This document shows positions 1-5,033 of a DNA stretch of 5,033 bases, piece by piece. Each line of letters opens with the position of its first letter. Position 1 is the first letter of the stretch. Origin of the DNA: Candidatus Thorarchaeota archaeon (GTDB lineage: Archaea > Asgardarchaeota > Thorarchaeia > Thorarchaeales > Thorarchaeaceae); assembly GCA_013138615.1 (NCBI GenBank), contig WTCK01000028.1:1-5033 (forward strand), in the 5' to 3' direction. A program made the translations under genes and the position numbers. Under the pieces are notes generated by a model that saw nothing but the letters and a program-made list of their open reading frames with translations, was not told the origin of the DNA and searched no databases.

Positions 1-1114
1 TATTAACAGACATCGCCTTCTCAACGCCATCCACTTGCCGCTTTTCTGCATCACCCCTAAGCTGCAATGCCAATTCGACTATCTGAGCAACACCGGTAGC
101 CCCGATGGGGTGGCCTCTTGCTTTCAATCCCCCTGATGCATTGACTGGGAATTTGCCGTCGATTTCTGTTATGCCTTCCTCTATGGCTTTGCCTCCCTCT
201 CCCTTCTTCACAATCCCTATGTCCTCTGTTAATATTATCTCACTGATTGTAAAGCTGTCGTGGAGTTCGAAAACATCAATGTCTTTGATTGCTAATCCCG
301 CTTCCTTCAGAGCGCTTCTTGATGAACTGACAACTGCGCCCATGGTACAAATATCAGCTCGATCATGCAGTGCGAGAGTATCGCCGGCTTGTCGAGATGC
401 CTCTATGTACACCGGTGTGTCAGTAAACTCCTTTGCTCTTTCTGCAGAACACATGACCAATCCTGCCGCACCATCGCTAATCGGTGAAGAATGGAGAACA
501 CGAATGGGATCCGCCAGCAGCCCCGACTTCATGACTACCTCAAGTGGAACCGGTCTCTGGAATTGAGCCCAAGGATTGTGTGCTGCATTCTTGTGATTCT
601 TGACTGTCACCAGACTCATCTGTTCTTCAGTAGTACCGTACTCCTTCATATGGCGCCTTGCCATGAACGCGTAAAGCGCAGGAAAGGTTGCGCCGAACAT
701 GCCCTCCCATTCCCAGTCAGAAGCCACACTGATTGTCTCCATGGCCATAGACTGATTGACATCACTCATCTTCTCAGTGCCAAGCACAAGCATGATGTCA
801 TGTTGGCCAGACAGAATCGCCATGTACGCTTGACGTACTGCCGCTCCGCCACTGGCACATGCTGCTTCCACACTGTATGCGGGAAGGTCACCGAGGCCTC
901 CCCAGTCAGCTGCTTGTGCACCCAAGTGCTCCTGTCCGGTAAACCGTCCAGCACTCATATTACCGATAATCAGGCCGTCAATATCTTTTCCTTTCACTTG
1001 AGCATCGAATATGGCGTACATTCCCGCTTCAAGCGATATCTCGGCTAAGCTCTTGTTCCAAAGCTCTCCGAACTTACTCATCCCTACACCAATAATAGCG
1101 ACTTTCTTCCCCAT
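1..1114 (-). CDS. Acetyl-CoA acetyltransferase (archaeal thiolase), C-terminus cut off by window edge
   Basis: This enzyme condenses two acetyl-CoA to acetoacetyl-CoA, the first step of the mevalonate pathway to archaeal isoprenoid lipids. The minus frame is open from an ATG at 1114 to the window edge, giving 371 residues and one extra base. The N-terminus (MGKKVAIIGVGMSKFGEL) is typical of archaeal thiolases. The nucleophilic cysteine is Cys86 in VEAACASGG. Later motifs are SDGAAG near 213-218, ELHDSF at 283-288 with His285, and NASGGLKARGHPIGATG at 325-341 with catalytic His335. Family members are about 390 residues, so roughly 20 are missing (inferred from family length). The start lies 10 bases after the HMG-CoA synthase stop, so the two are almost certainly co-transcribed. 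In Methanothermococcus the two enzymes form a complex with a DUF35 protein that passes acetoacetyl-CoA between them. Other SCP2-type thiolases look similar, but the HMGS neighbour favours this role. Confidence 0.93.
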   Translation of the reverse strand, partial: MGKKVAIIGVGMSKFGELWNKSLAEISLEAGMYAIFDAQVKGKDIDGLIIGNMSAGRFTGQEHLGAQAADWGGLGDLPAYSVEAACASGGAAVRQAYMAILSGQHDIMLVLGTEKMSDVNQSMAMETISVASDWEWEGMFGATFPALYAFMARRHMKEYGTTEEQMSLVTVKNHKNAAHNPWAQFQRPVPLEVVMKSGLLADPIRVLHSSPISDGAAGLVMCSAERAKEFTDTPVYIEASRQAGDTLALHDRADICTMGAVVSSSRSALKEAGLAIKDIDVFELHDSFTISEIILTEDIGIVKKGEGGKAIEEGITEIDGKFPVNASGGLKARGHPIGATGVAQIVELALQLRGDAEKRQVDGVEKAMSVN

Positions 1115-1119
1115 AGTTT

Positions 1120-1126
1120 CCACCTC
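1120..1126 (-). promoter_or_regulatory. Ribosome binding site of the thiolase, overlapping the HMGS stop codon
   Basis: On the minus strand GAGGTGG lies five bases before the thiolase ATG at 1114 and shares two bases with the HMGS stop codon TGA (1127-1125). The overlap supports translation of both genes from one message and fixes the thiolase start. Confidence 0.65.
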
Positions 1127-2168
1127 ATCCGAGAGCCTTGAACTTCCTCCTGTACTTAGCGTAAGTCGCGTAATTGATGTACGTCTTCCTTTCAATATAG
1201 TCCTGAACTGTGGGTACTTCTCCGCGACGTTGAATAATCTCATCTTCTACGCGTATAGCAAATGAGTCACTCCCTGCCCCTGAACCATAGGCGACCATGA
1301 ATATCTTTGAGCCTGGTTCTGCTATGTCAAGCACATTAGCCAAACCCATCATCGCAGAGCCGGAGTATGTGTTTCCAATTTGACGTACCACTAGGCTGTC
1401 CTCAAGCTTCTCTTTGGGCACACCGAGCTGCCTGCCCATTGCTACTGGGAACTTCCCGTTGGGGGAATGAAATACGAAGTAATCGTAATCGTCCACAGTT
1501 GTGTTCGTTGTCTTGAAGAGTGCGCGCGCCCCTTCTCCCACGTGACGGAAATATGCCGGTTCTCCTGTGAATCGTGCGCCATGGCTTGGAAATGCTTGTC
1601 CTTCTCTGCGCCAAAAATCCGGAGTGTCTGTCGTGAACGAACTAGTATGCTCAATGGTGGCGATTACTTTCTTATTGCCAACGAGTATCGCAACGCCTCC
1701 TGCGGCGGCAGAATACTCCAGGGCATCACCTGGGCGCCCTTGAGCTGTGTCCGAGCCAATGGCCAAACCGATTTTTACCATCTTAGACTTGACAAGCCCC
1801 ATACATACCTGTATTGCTGCTGTTCCAGCCTTGCATGCGAACTCGAAGTCTGCACAGGTTATGTGTGGGGAACATCCTATCGCCTCAGATACCATAGTTC
1901 CTGTTGGCTTGACTGCATAAGGATGTGACTCAGAACCGACGTAGATTGCACCGATGTCTGTTGGGTCTATCTGTGCACGCTTGACAGCATTTCTTGCTGC
2001 CTCAACGCTTATGGTTGCGACATCTTCGTCAGGTCCTGGGACTGACTTCTCGAATACACCAAGGCCCTTGGCTAATCTTGCTCCGTCTTCGCCCCAGACG
2101 GCCGCGATCTTTTCGGTCTTGATTCTGTATCTGGGGATGTATACACCATAGCCGATAATGCCTACCAT
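1125..2168 (-). CDS. Hydroxymethylglutaryl-CoA synthase (archaeal type)
   Basis: HMG-CoA synthase condenses acetyl-CoA with acetoacetyl-CoA to give HMG-CoA, the substrate of HMG-CoA reductase in the mevalonate pathway; it is cytosolic. The 347-residue product is the usual size of the short archaeal form. It starts MVGIIGYGVYIPRYRI, as is typical. The expected catalytic triad is visible: Glu80 in GSESHPYAVKPT, nucleophile Cys112 in FACKAGTAA, and His234 in FHSPNGKFP. Also visible are the glycine-rich NTYSGSAMMGLANVL (266-280) and AYGSGAGSDSF (293-303) segments, and a C-terminal YINYATYAKYRRKFK tail like that of archaeal homologues. The ATG at 2168 is preceded by a good AAGGAGAG ribosome binding site. 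The thiolase follows after 10 bases, so this is the first gene of a mevalonate operon. A 223-base gap separates it from the upstream asparagine synthetase-like gene, which suggests its own promoter. No residue expected for activity appears to be missing. Confidence 0.97.
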   Translation of the reverse strand: MVGIIGYGVYIPRYRIKTEKIAAVWGEDGARLAKGLGVFEKSVPGPDEDVATISVEAARNAVKRAQIDPTDIGAIYVGSESHPYAVKPTGTMVSEAIGCSPHITCADFEFACKAGTAAIQVCMGLVKSKMVKIGLAIGSDTAQGRPGDALEYSAAAGGVAILVGNKKVIATIEHTSSFTTDTPDFWRREGQAFPSHGARFTGEPAYFRHVGEGARALFKTTNTTVDDYDYFVFHSPNGKFPVAMGRQLGVPKEKLEDSLVVRQIGNTYSGSAMMGLANVLDIAEPGSKIFMVAYGSGAGSDSFAIRVEDEIIQRRGEVPTVQDYIERKTYINYATYAKYRRKFKALG

Positions 2169-2174
2169 TCGTTT

Positions 2175-2182
2175 CTCTCCTT
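2175..2182 (-). promoter_or_regulatory. Ribosome binding site of HMG-CoA synthase
   Basis: Minus-strand AAGGAGAG ends six bases before the ATG at 2168. It is a near-ideal Shine-Dalgarno match and supports that start. Confidence 0.75.
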
Positions 2183-2185
2183 GCT

Positions 2186-2207
2186 TGATTCGGTAATTGT
2201 CGAATCA
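2186..2207 (-). repeat. Inverted repeat (hairpin) just before the HMGS ribosome binding site
   Basis: A perfect 7-base inverted repeat (TGATTCG at 2186-2192, CGAATCA at 2201-2207) encloses 8 bases. It ends only a few bases upstream of the HMGS ribosome binding site. As RNA it could form a small hairpin in the leader; as DNA it could be a protein binding site. The sequence alone does not say which, and a 7-base repeat could be chance. Confidence 0.4.
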
Positions 2208-2255
2208 CTGAACGGCACTCTTCGACGGGTCGGCTTGAAACCTCTTATCAAGGTT

Positions 2256-2282
2256 GTCGTCTGGCTTTTTGCTCTCGACGAC
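2256..2282 (-). repeat. GTCGTC/GACGAC inverted repeat in the HMGS leader
   Basis: A 6-base perfect inverted repeat (2256-2261 with 2277-2282) encloses 15 bases that contain an A-rich run on the minus strand. It lies downstream of the candidate TATA box, so it would be transcribed as a stem-loop if the long leader is real. It is short enough to be a chance occurrence. Confidence 0.3.
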
Positions 2283-2343
2283 TTCCGCCGAAGGCTAGTC
2301 CAGTTTTGTTGTGATGCCGTCCTACTTTTGAGCTTGCACGGTC

Positions 2344-2350
2344 TATATAT
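2344..2350 (-). promoter_or_regulatory. Candidate TATA box for the HMGS-thiolase operon
   Basis: The minus strand reads GGGATATATAGACC, the clearest archaeal TATA-like sequence in the gap before HMGS. Archaeal transcription usually starts about 25 bases downstream, near 2321, which would give a leader of about 150 bases. That is long for an archaeon, so a weaker element closer to the gene (such as TTGATAAG near 2246) may be used instead. Confidence 0.4.
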
Positions 2351-2391
2351 CCCTAGCGACTCAATAATCGAAGCCTTGCGCGCTATGAAAA

Positions 2392-3903
2392 TTATTCTCT
2401 AACCAGAGAACTCAATTTCACATCGAAATCGTAACTGTGCATAACATCGTTTTGAATCGGCATCTCGAGCTGTTTCGCGATGTAGTTCAAGACATCTTGC
2501 ACTCTCAGGTCCAATTGCTTCTTGGTCAGATCTCGACATTCTGGTACATTTTCACCAATTGCCATATTCAACATCCTTGCCGCCCCAGAGCTGTACTGAG
2601 TGGCTTTCTTTGGAGCGCGAGCCAACTCGATGGGCAGGCCCAATTCAGTCGCCAGCTTTCGGAAGACAATCTTACGTTCAGGAGTTTTGCCCAATGCAAT
2701 CTTGAAACTGGCCGGGATACTAAGTGCCAGTTTCACGAATTCGTAATCAAGATACGGGAACCAAACATCAACACCACAAGATGAGATTGCTCGTTCATCA
2801 CGTTCTATGTTGGTCTTGTGTGTGACTGAAACCTCATCTCTGAGTTGGGCTTCGAGAGCCTGTTCACCTCTGTTCTCGTAGAGTTCAGTATGCCTTGCAT
2901 ACCCTCCAAACAATTCATCGGGCCCCTGCCCCGAAACTACGAGTGGTGTCCCCTGTCGCTTGGCTTCCCTTGCTGCAATGAAGAATGGGAGTGCGATCTC
3001 AATGTCCATCCTACGGGTGCACTCAGTGGCAAAGATAACTTCAGGTAGTAGATTCCACACTATTTTGTCACTCATTGGCACCTCGATAACATCAAGAGCC
3101 AGCAAGTTTGCGGCGTGTGGGATGACAGACGCGTCACGCGAACCCTTCGCATGGGTGCCAATCAGCACAGTATTCGAGCATTGCTTGCTCGCCAGCAGTC
3201 CAGCGAGAGAGCTGTCAACGCCACCTGAGAAGAGAACGGCACACTTTGCGCAATCTCTGAGCCTAGAGAATGAGCTGAGCAAGGTTTGCTTCAAGGACTG
3301 AATCAATTGCTCCTGAGGGACTCCTCTGACAGCAACGATTTCATCCATTGACAGACTCTTCTCAAGCGCGATGGTTCCTGTCCATGATACCCTCAATTCA
3401 CAACCAGGATTCAGGGACTTCACATTACTAATGCCCCCCGCCCACAGGCTCTTCCTATCAGTAGCGAGTAAGACGGAGCCATCTACTCTGCCGTAATGAA
3501 ATGGTCTAGTTCCATCAATGGATCTGAGTACTCTTAATCCTCCTGCGTTTACGACCATCACGATTGAATTGAACACATACGGTAGAGAATCCTTGTCAGA
3601 GGTTCTACTCTCAAGCAATTCTCGAATCCCCGCTTTCGGAGTAGCAGTCTCAATCATGGTCAATGATCCTGTCTGCACGTCAATTAGGTCCTCGATTTTC
3701 CTGTGTGTGAAAAGTGACAGCATCATATGAGAAGACGGAGGGAGCTCGGTTGCAGAAGGCATGACACCGATACCTGCTTCTGTACTTGTAACTATGAATC
3801 GTTCTTCTCTACCTCTATGGCTTGCAGATTTGGTCATCAAGTTGAAACGGCGCAGGCTATTCTCTGACGAAATGCCCCCTACTGCGCTCACAATGCCTGC
3901 CAT
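2392..3903 (-). CDS. Asparagine synthetase-like protein (AsnB family) lacking the glutaminase cysteine
   Basis: AsnB enzymes activate aspartate with ATP and transfer ammonia, normally released from glutamine by an N-terminal glutaminase domain. Numbered from the ATG at 3903 (503 residues), the synthetase domain looks intact: the ATP pyrophosphatase loop LFSGGVDSS (224-232), SGQGPDELFGGY (324-335), FPYLD (382-386) and the lysine-containing PKKATQYSSG (431-440). The N-terminal domain is recognisable (SHRG at 28-31, DGTRPFHYG at 130-138), but it begins Met-Ala-Gly-Ile instead of Met-Cys-Gly-Ile and has no visible NGEIYN-type glutamine-binding motif. It probably uses free ammonia, or makes another amide or lactam as beta-lactam synthetase relatives do; the substrate is inferred. 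A TTG at 3912 is a possible start three codons earlier, with a stop just upstream of it. The ATG is preferred because GAGAG lies 11 bases before it and it restores the family N-terminus. An AbrB/ACT-like gene lies 126 bases upstream. Confidence 0.85.
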   Translation of the reverse strand: MAGIVSAVGGISSENSLRRFNLMTKSASHRGREERFIVTSTEAGIGVMPSATELPPSSHMMLSLFTHRKIEDLIDVQTGSLTMIETATPKAGIRELLESRTSDKDSLPYVFNSIVMVVNAGGLRVLRSIDGTRPFHYGRVDGSVLLATDRKSLWAGGISNVKSLNPGCELRVSWTGTIALEKSLSMDEIVAVRGVPQEQLIQSLKQTLLSSFSRLRDCAKCAVLFSGGVDSSLAGLLASKQCSNTVLIGTHAKGSRDASVIPHAANLLALDVIEVPMSDKIVWNLLPEVIFATECTRRMDIEIALPFFIAAREAKRQGTPLVVSGQGPDELFGGYARHTELYENRGEQALEAQLRDEVSVTHKTNIERDERAISSCGVDVWFPYLDYEFVKLALSIPASFKIALGKTPERKIVFRKLATELGLPIELARAPKKATQYSSGAARMLNMAIGENVPECRDLTKKQLDLRVQDVLNYIAKQLEMPIQNDVMHSYDFDVKLSSLVRE

Positions 3904-3936
3904 CCTAATCAAGGCTCTCTTGAGTTATTCCCTTCA

Positions 3937-3967
3937 CATATCACAATCCGAATAGCCAGTCGATATG
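3937..3967 (-). repeat. CATATC/GATATG dyad upstream of the asparagine synthetase-like gene
   Basis: A 6-base inverted repeat (3937-3942 with 3962-3967) separated by 19 bases lies about 35 to 65 bases before the ATG at 3903. Spaced half-sites in a promoter can bind a dimeric regulator, and the proximal half (minus-strand GTGATATGTG) is also the nearest weak TATA-like sequence. No strong TATA box is visible in this gap. The evidence is weak. Confidence 0.22.
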
Positions 3968-4002
3968 AGTTGGATGAACGTTGAGCTTGGAACCGGATGT
4001 AG

Positions 4003-4020
4003 AGTCTATCTGAATAGACT
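4003..4020. repeat. Perfect 7+4+7 palindromic hairpin after the AbrB/ACT-like gene
   Basis: AGTCTAT (4003-4009) and ATAGACT (4014-4020) are exact inverted repeats around a 4-base loop, beginning 9 bases after the stop of the AbrB/ACT-like gene. As RNA this would be a tight stem-loop, but there is no following T-run, so it is not a standard terminator. It could be a transcript-end or processing structure, or an operator about 100 bases before the asparagine synthetase-like start. Confidence 0.5.
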
Positions 4021-4029
4021 GCTGATGTT

Positions 4030-4449
4030 TCAATCGCCTTTCGGAACATCCTCGAGGACAACCATCTGCACACCGGTTATGCCCTTGAGAAGTTTGTTAA
4101 GTTCTTCAACCGATATTGAAAGCTGCTGGGGTGTGAAGTAGCACTCATAAAAACAACGGTTTGCCGCTTGGCAAATTCCGCTAGTGAAGAGGATATCCTC
4201 AAGTCCCGCCTTCTCAAAGATCAATGTAAGTTCCTCAAGGAAGCTCTTACTTAGCTTCTCAATCTCCAGTCTAAGATAGAGAACTCTGTCACCGTCTACT
4301 GGATAGAGCTTCACATTCTTGTCTTTTATTACGAGAATCACGAGCCCATAGGAGTGACCGATTTTGCCAACAAATTCAACTGGCAGGGTGATGGCATTCC
4401 CCTCTTTTATCTCAAGAACGCGTGCTTGTGTCATGTTACCGTTGCTCAA
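4030..4449 (-). CDS. AbrB-like/ACT-like small protein, possible transcriptional regulator
   Basis: This 139-residue protein has two apparent parts. Residues 7-52 (ARVLEIKEGNAITLPVEF through VKLYPVDG) match the rhythm of an AbrB/SpoVT swapped-hairpin DNA-binding domain: a short strand, an ITLP-type turn, then alternating strands. Residues 58-134 read as strand-helix-strand-strand-helix-strand, ending GITGVQMVVLEDVP, like an ACT-type small-molecule-binding domain. The inferred role is a DNA-binding regulator that senses an amino acid or similar ligand, perhaps controlling the downstream asparagine synthetase-like gene. Cys93, Cys99 and Cys103 are clustered between the two domain halves and might bind metal or sense redox state. 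The start is TTG at 4449, since GGAGG sits 8 bases before it; an ATG at 4434, five codons in, is the alternative but has no ribosome binding site. No transmembrane segment is visible. Family assignment is by pattern only. Confidence 0.6.
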   Translation of the reverse strand: MSNGNMTQARVLEIKEGNAITLPVEFVGKIGHSYGLVILVIKDKNVKLYPVDGDRVLYLRLEIEKLSKSFLEELTLIFEKAGLEDILFTSGICQAANRCFYECYFTPQQLSISVEELNKLLKGITGVQMVVLEDVPKGD

Positions 4450-4457
4450 TGTTCATG

Positions 4458-4462
4458 CCTCC
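4458..4462 (-). promoter_or_regulatory. Strong ribosome binding site that selects a TTG start
   Basis: Minus-strand GGAGG is followed by an 8-base spacer and then TTG at 4449-4447, the optimal spacing. The ATG at 4456 inside the spacer is one base away, too close, and opens a frame of only six codons (4456-4436). The in-frame ATG at 4434 is 23 bases away, too far. The site therefore supports the TTG start. Confidence 0.65.
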
Positions 4463-4496
4463 GGACTTAGGGATAGGGGCAGGAAGATGGCTCAGG

Positions 4497-4505
4497 ATTA
4501 TAATT
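4497..4505 (-). promoter_or_regulatory. Candidate TATA box for the AbrB/ACT-like gene
   Basis: The minus strand reads AATTATAAT in a GC-richer setting, about 50 bases before the TTG start. Archaeal initiation about 25 bases downstream would fall near 4476 and leave a short leader containing the GGAGG site. Spacing and composition fit an archaeal promoter, suggesting this gene is not simply read through from the gene upstream. Confidence 0.5.
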
Positions 4506-4529
4506 CTTGCGGGCGACCGGATAAACACC

Positions 4530-5033
4530 CTAGTTTCCTCTTCGGAACCAGCTTCGTATCTCTTTTAGGACCCCTGTGTCCGGTTTCTCCACGCTACGAA
4601 GTGCCCATTGCTCCTTTGAAGGTCTGTAATACTCAAGGAATGCGACTCCTCCCTCTGACCGTAGCTTCTCCATTTCCTGTAGTTGCACCTGCAGCCACGC
4701 CTTCTTCGAAATTGGCATGCTTGCTGTCACGAGGTCGAAAAGTCCTGGTTGTAAATCGAATACCAGAGCCCTTTCGCTCATGTAATCGAGGATGCCTTCT
4801 GCAAGAGCAGTACTGATAGTATCACGATCAGTGAAGAAAGATGCTGCAACTGTCATATTCGGGAATTTCTCCGGAATGTTAAGAGCGAATCTACTGGAAC
4901 GACGAAACTTTGTGAGATGAGTAGCTGCATCAAGAAACAGAATTGTTTCGGGTTTTCCTTCAAATGCATCCTCGGAGATTTCGATTTCAGTTCTGACTAT
5001 TTCAACTTGCTTGTCGATTACGGTTTGAATGAG
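4530..5033 (-). CDS. Unrecognised protein, N-terminus cut off by window edge
   Basis: The minus frame is open from the right edge to a TAG at 4530, giving 167 C-terminal residues; an internal ATG at 4856 is unlikely to be the true start, since coding-like sequence continues upstream of it for at least 59 codons. I do not recognise the family. Visible features are a hydrophobic strand ending in acid residues (TILFLDAATHLTKF), an alternating segment ERALVFDLQPGLFDLVTASM, a charged amphipathic helix (KAWLQVQLQEMEKLRSEG), a strand GVAFLEYY, and a basic end (IRSWFRRGN). The FDLV...helix...GGVAFLEYY run faintly resembles the second half of a class I methyltransferase fold, but no glycine-rich SAM loop is visible in the fragment, so this is not claimed. 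No signal peptide or membrane segment is seen in the visible part. The next gene starts 80 bases downstream, apparently from its own promoter. Confidence 0.7.
   Translation of the reverse strand, partial: LIQTVIDKQVEIVRTEIEISEDAFEGKPETILFLDAATHLTKFRRSSRFALNIPEKFPNMTVAASFFTDRDTISTALAEGILDYMSERALVFDLQPGLFDLVTASMPISKKAWLQVQLQEMEKLRSEGGVAFLEYYRPSKEQWALRSVEKPDTGVLKEIRSWFRRGN

Larger units (their letters stand above)
2169..2391 (-). other. Intergenic leader region of the HMGS-thiolase operon
   Basis: No convincing gene was found in this 223-base gap. The minus strand has no ATG here. A plus-strand frame at 2181-2402 has no recognisable protein character and runs into the asparagine synthetase-like gene. 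The gap has a four-T stretch just after the upstream gene's stop (2388-2391), a TATA-like element (2344-2350), a GTCGTC/GACGAC inverted repeat (2256-2261 with 2277-2282), a small CTTC/GAAG repeat (2282-2293) and the hairpin at 2186-2207. Together these suggest a terminator-plus-promoter region with a possibly structured leader. Confidence 0.5.

Noticed and set aside
105..1048. Two long overlapping plus-strand frames (105-566 and 491-1048)
   Set aside because: They lie opposite the thiolase, whose minus-strand frame carries all the family motifs. Their translations show no coherent protein character, so they are antisense shadows.
1467..1928. Plus-strand frame of 153 codons opposite HMGS
   Set aside because: It is wholly antisense to a gene with an intact catalytic triad. 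Its cysteine-rich translation reflects the complementary codons, and no plausible ribosome binding site was found.
2261..2271. T-run on the plus strand as a possible terminator
   Set aside because: It is on the wrong strand for the genes here, all of which run on the minus strand, where it reads as an A-run.
2181..2402. Plus-strand 73-codon frame in the HMGS upstream gap
   Set aside because: It is the only sizeable frame in the gap, but it has no recognised motif, starts inside the HMGS ribosome binding region and runs into the asparagine synthetase-like gene on the opposite strand.
4364..4816. Plus-strand 150-codon frame spanning the promoter region near 4500
   Set aside because: It is antisense to two minus-strand frames and to a well-placed promoter and ribosome binding site; the translation looks random.
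4530..4856. Short 108-residue version of the right-edge gene starting at ATG 4856
   Set aside because: The same frame stays open for another 59 codons to the window edge with protein-like composition, and no ribosome binding site precedes the ATG, so the gene is better read as truncated by the edge.

Overview
The window looks archaeal. The strongest evidence is an archaeal-type HMG-CoA synthase (about 347 residues, Glu-Cys-His active site) followed 10 bases later by a thiolase of the archaeal HHDAF-like/SCP2-related type. This is the gene order of the archaeal mevalonate (isoprenoid lipid) pathway. An apparent AbrB-like/ACT-like regulator, a TATA-like promoter and use of TTG as a start codon fit this. 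Shine-Dalgarno motifs are clear and base composition is moderate. An Asgard lineage such as Thorarchaeia, or a related mesophilic archaeon, is a guess only; the sequence does not settle it. No bacterial, phage, insertion-sequence, CRISPR, tRNA or rRNA features were seen.

All five supported genes lie on the minus strand, so transcription runs from high to low coordinates. In transcription order they are: (1) the 3' part of an unrecognised gene, 5033-4530; (2) a small protein with an AbrB-like N-terminus and ACT-like C-terminus, 4449-4030, with its own TATA-like element and a strong ribosome binding site in front of a TTG start; (3) an asparagine synthetase-like protein, 3903-2392, whose glutaminase domain has lost its nucleophilic cysteine; (4) HMG-CoA synthase, 2168-1125; (5) an acetyl-CoA acetyltransferase (thiolase), 1114 to the left edge, lacking only its last residues. 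The thiolase frame is open across the whole left end of the window.

The two halves seem functionally separate. The right half (AbrB/ACT protein plus asparagine synthetase-like protein) could be an amino-acid-responsive regulator next to an amide-forming enzyme. The left half makes HMG-CoA: the thiolase condenses two acetyl-CoA to acetoacetyl-CoA and HMGS adds a third. In studied archaea these two enzymes form a complex bridged by a DUF35 protein, whose gene usually follows the thiolase, so it would lie just outside the left edge. A 223-base gap between the halves has a TATA-like element and several inverted repeats but no ATG on the coding strand, so HMGS may have a long structured leader.

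Nothing here is clearly a new system. The points most worth a second look are the cysteine-less glutaminase domain of the asparagine synthetase homologue, the HMGS leader, and the regulator with a three-cysteine cluster beside a perfect palindrome.
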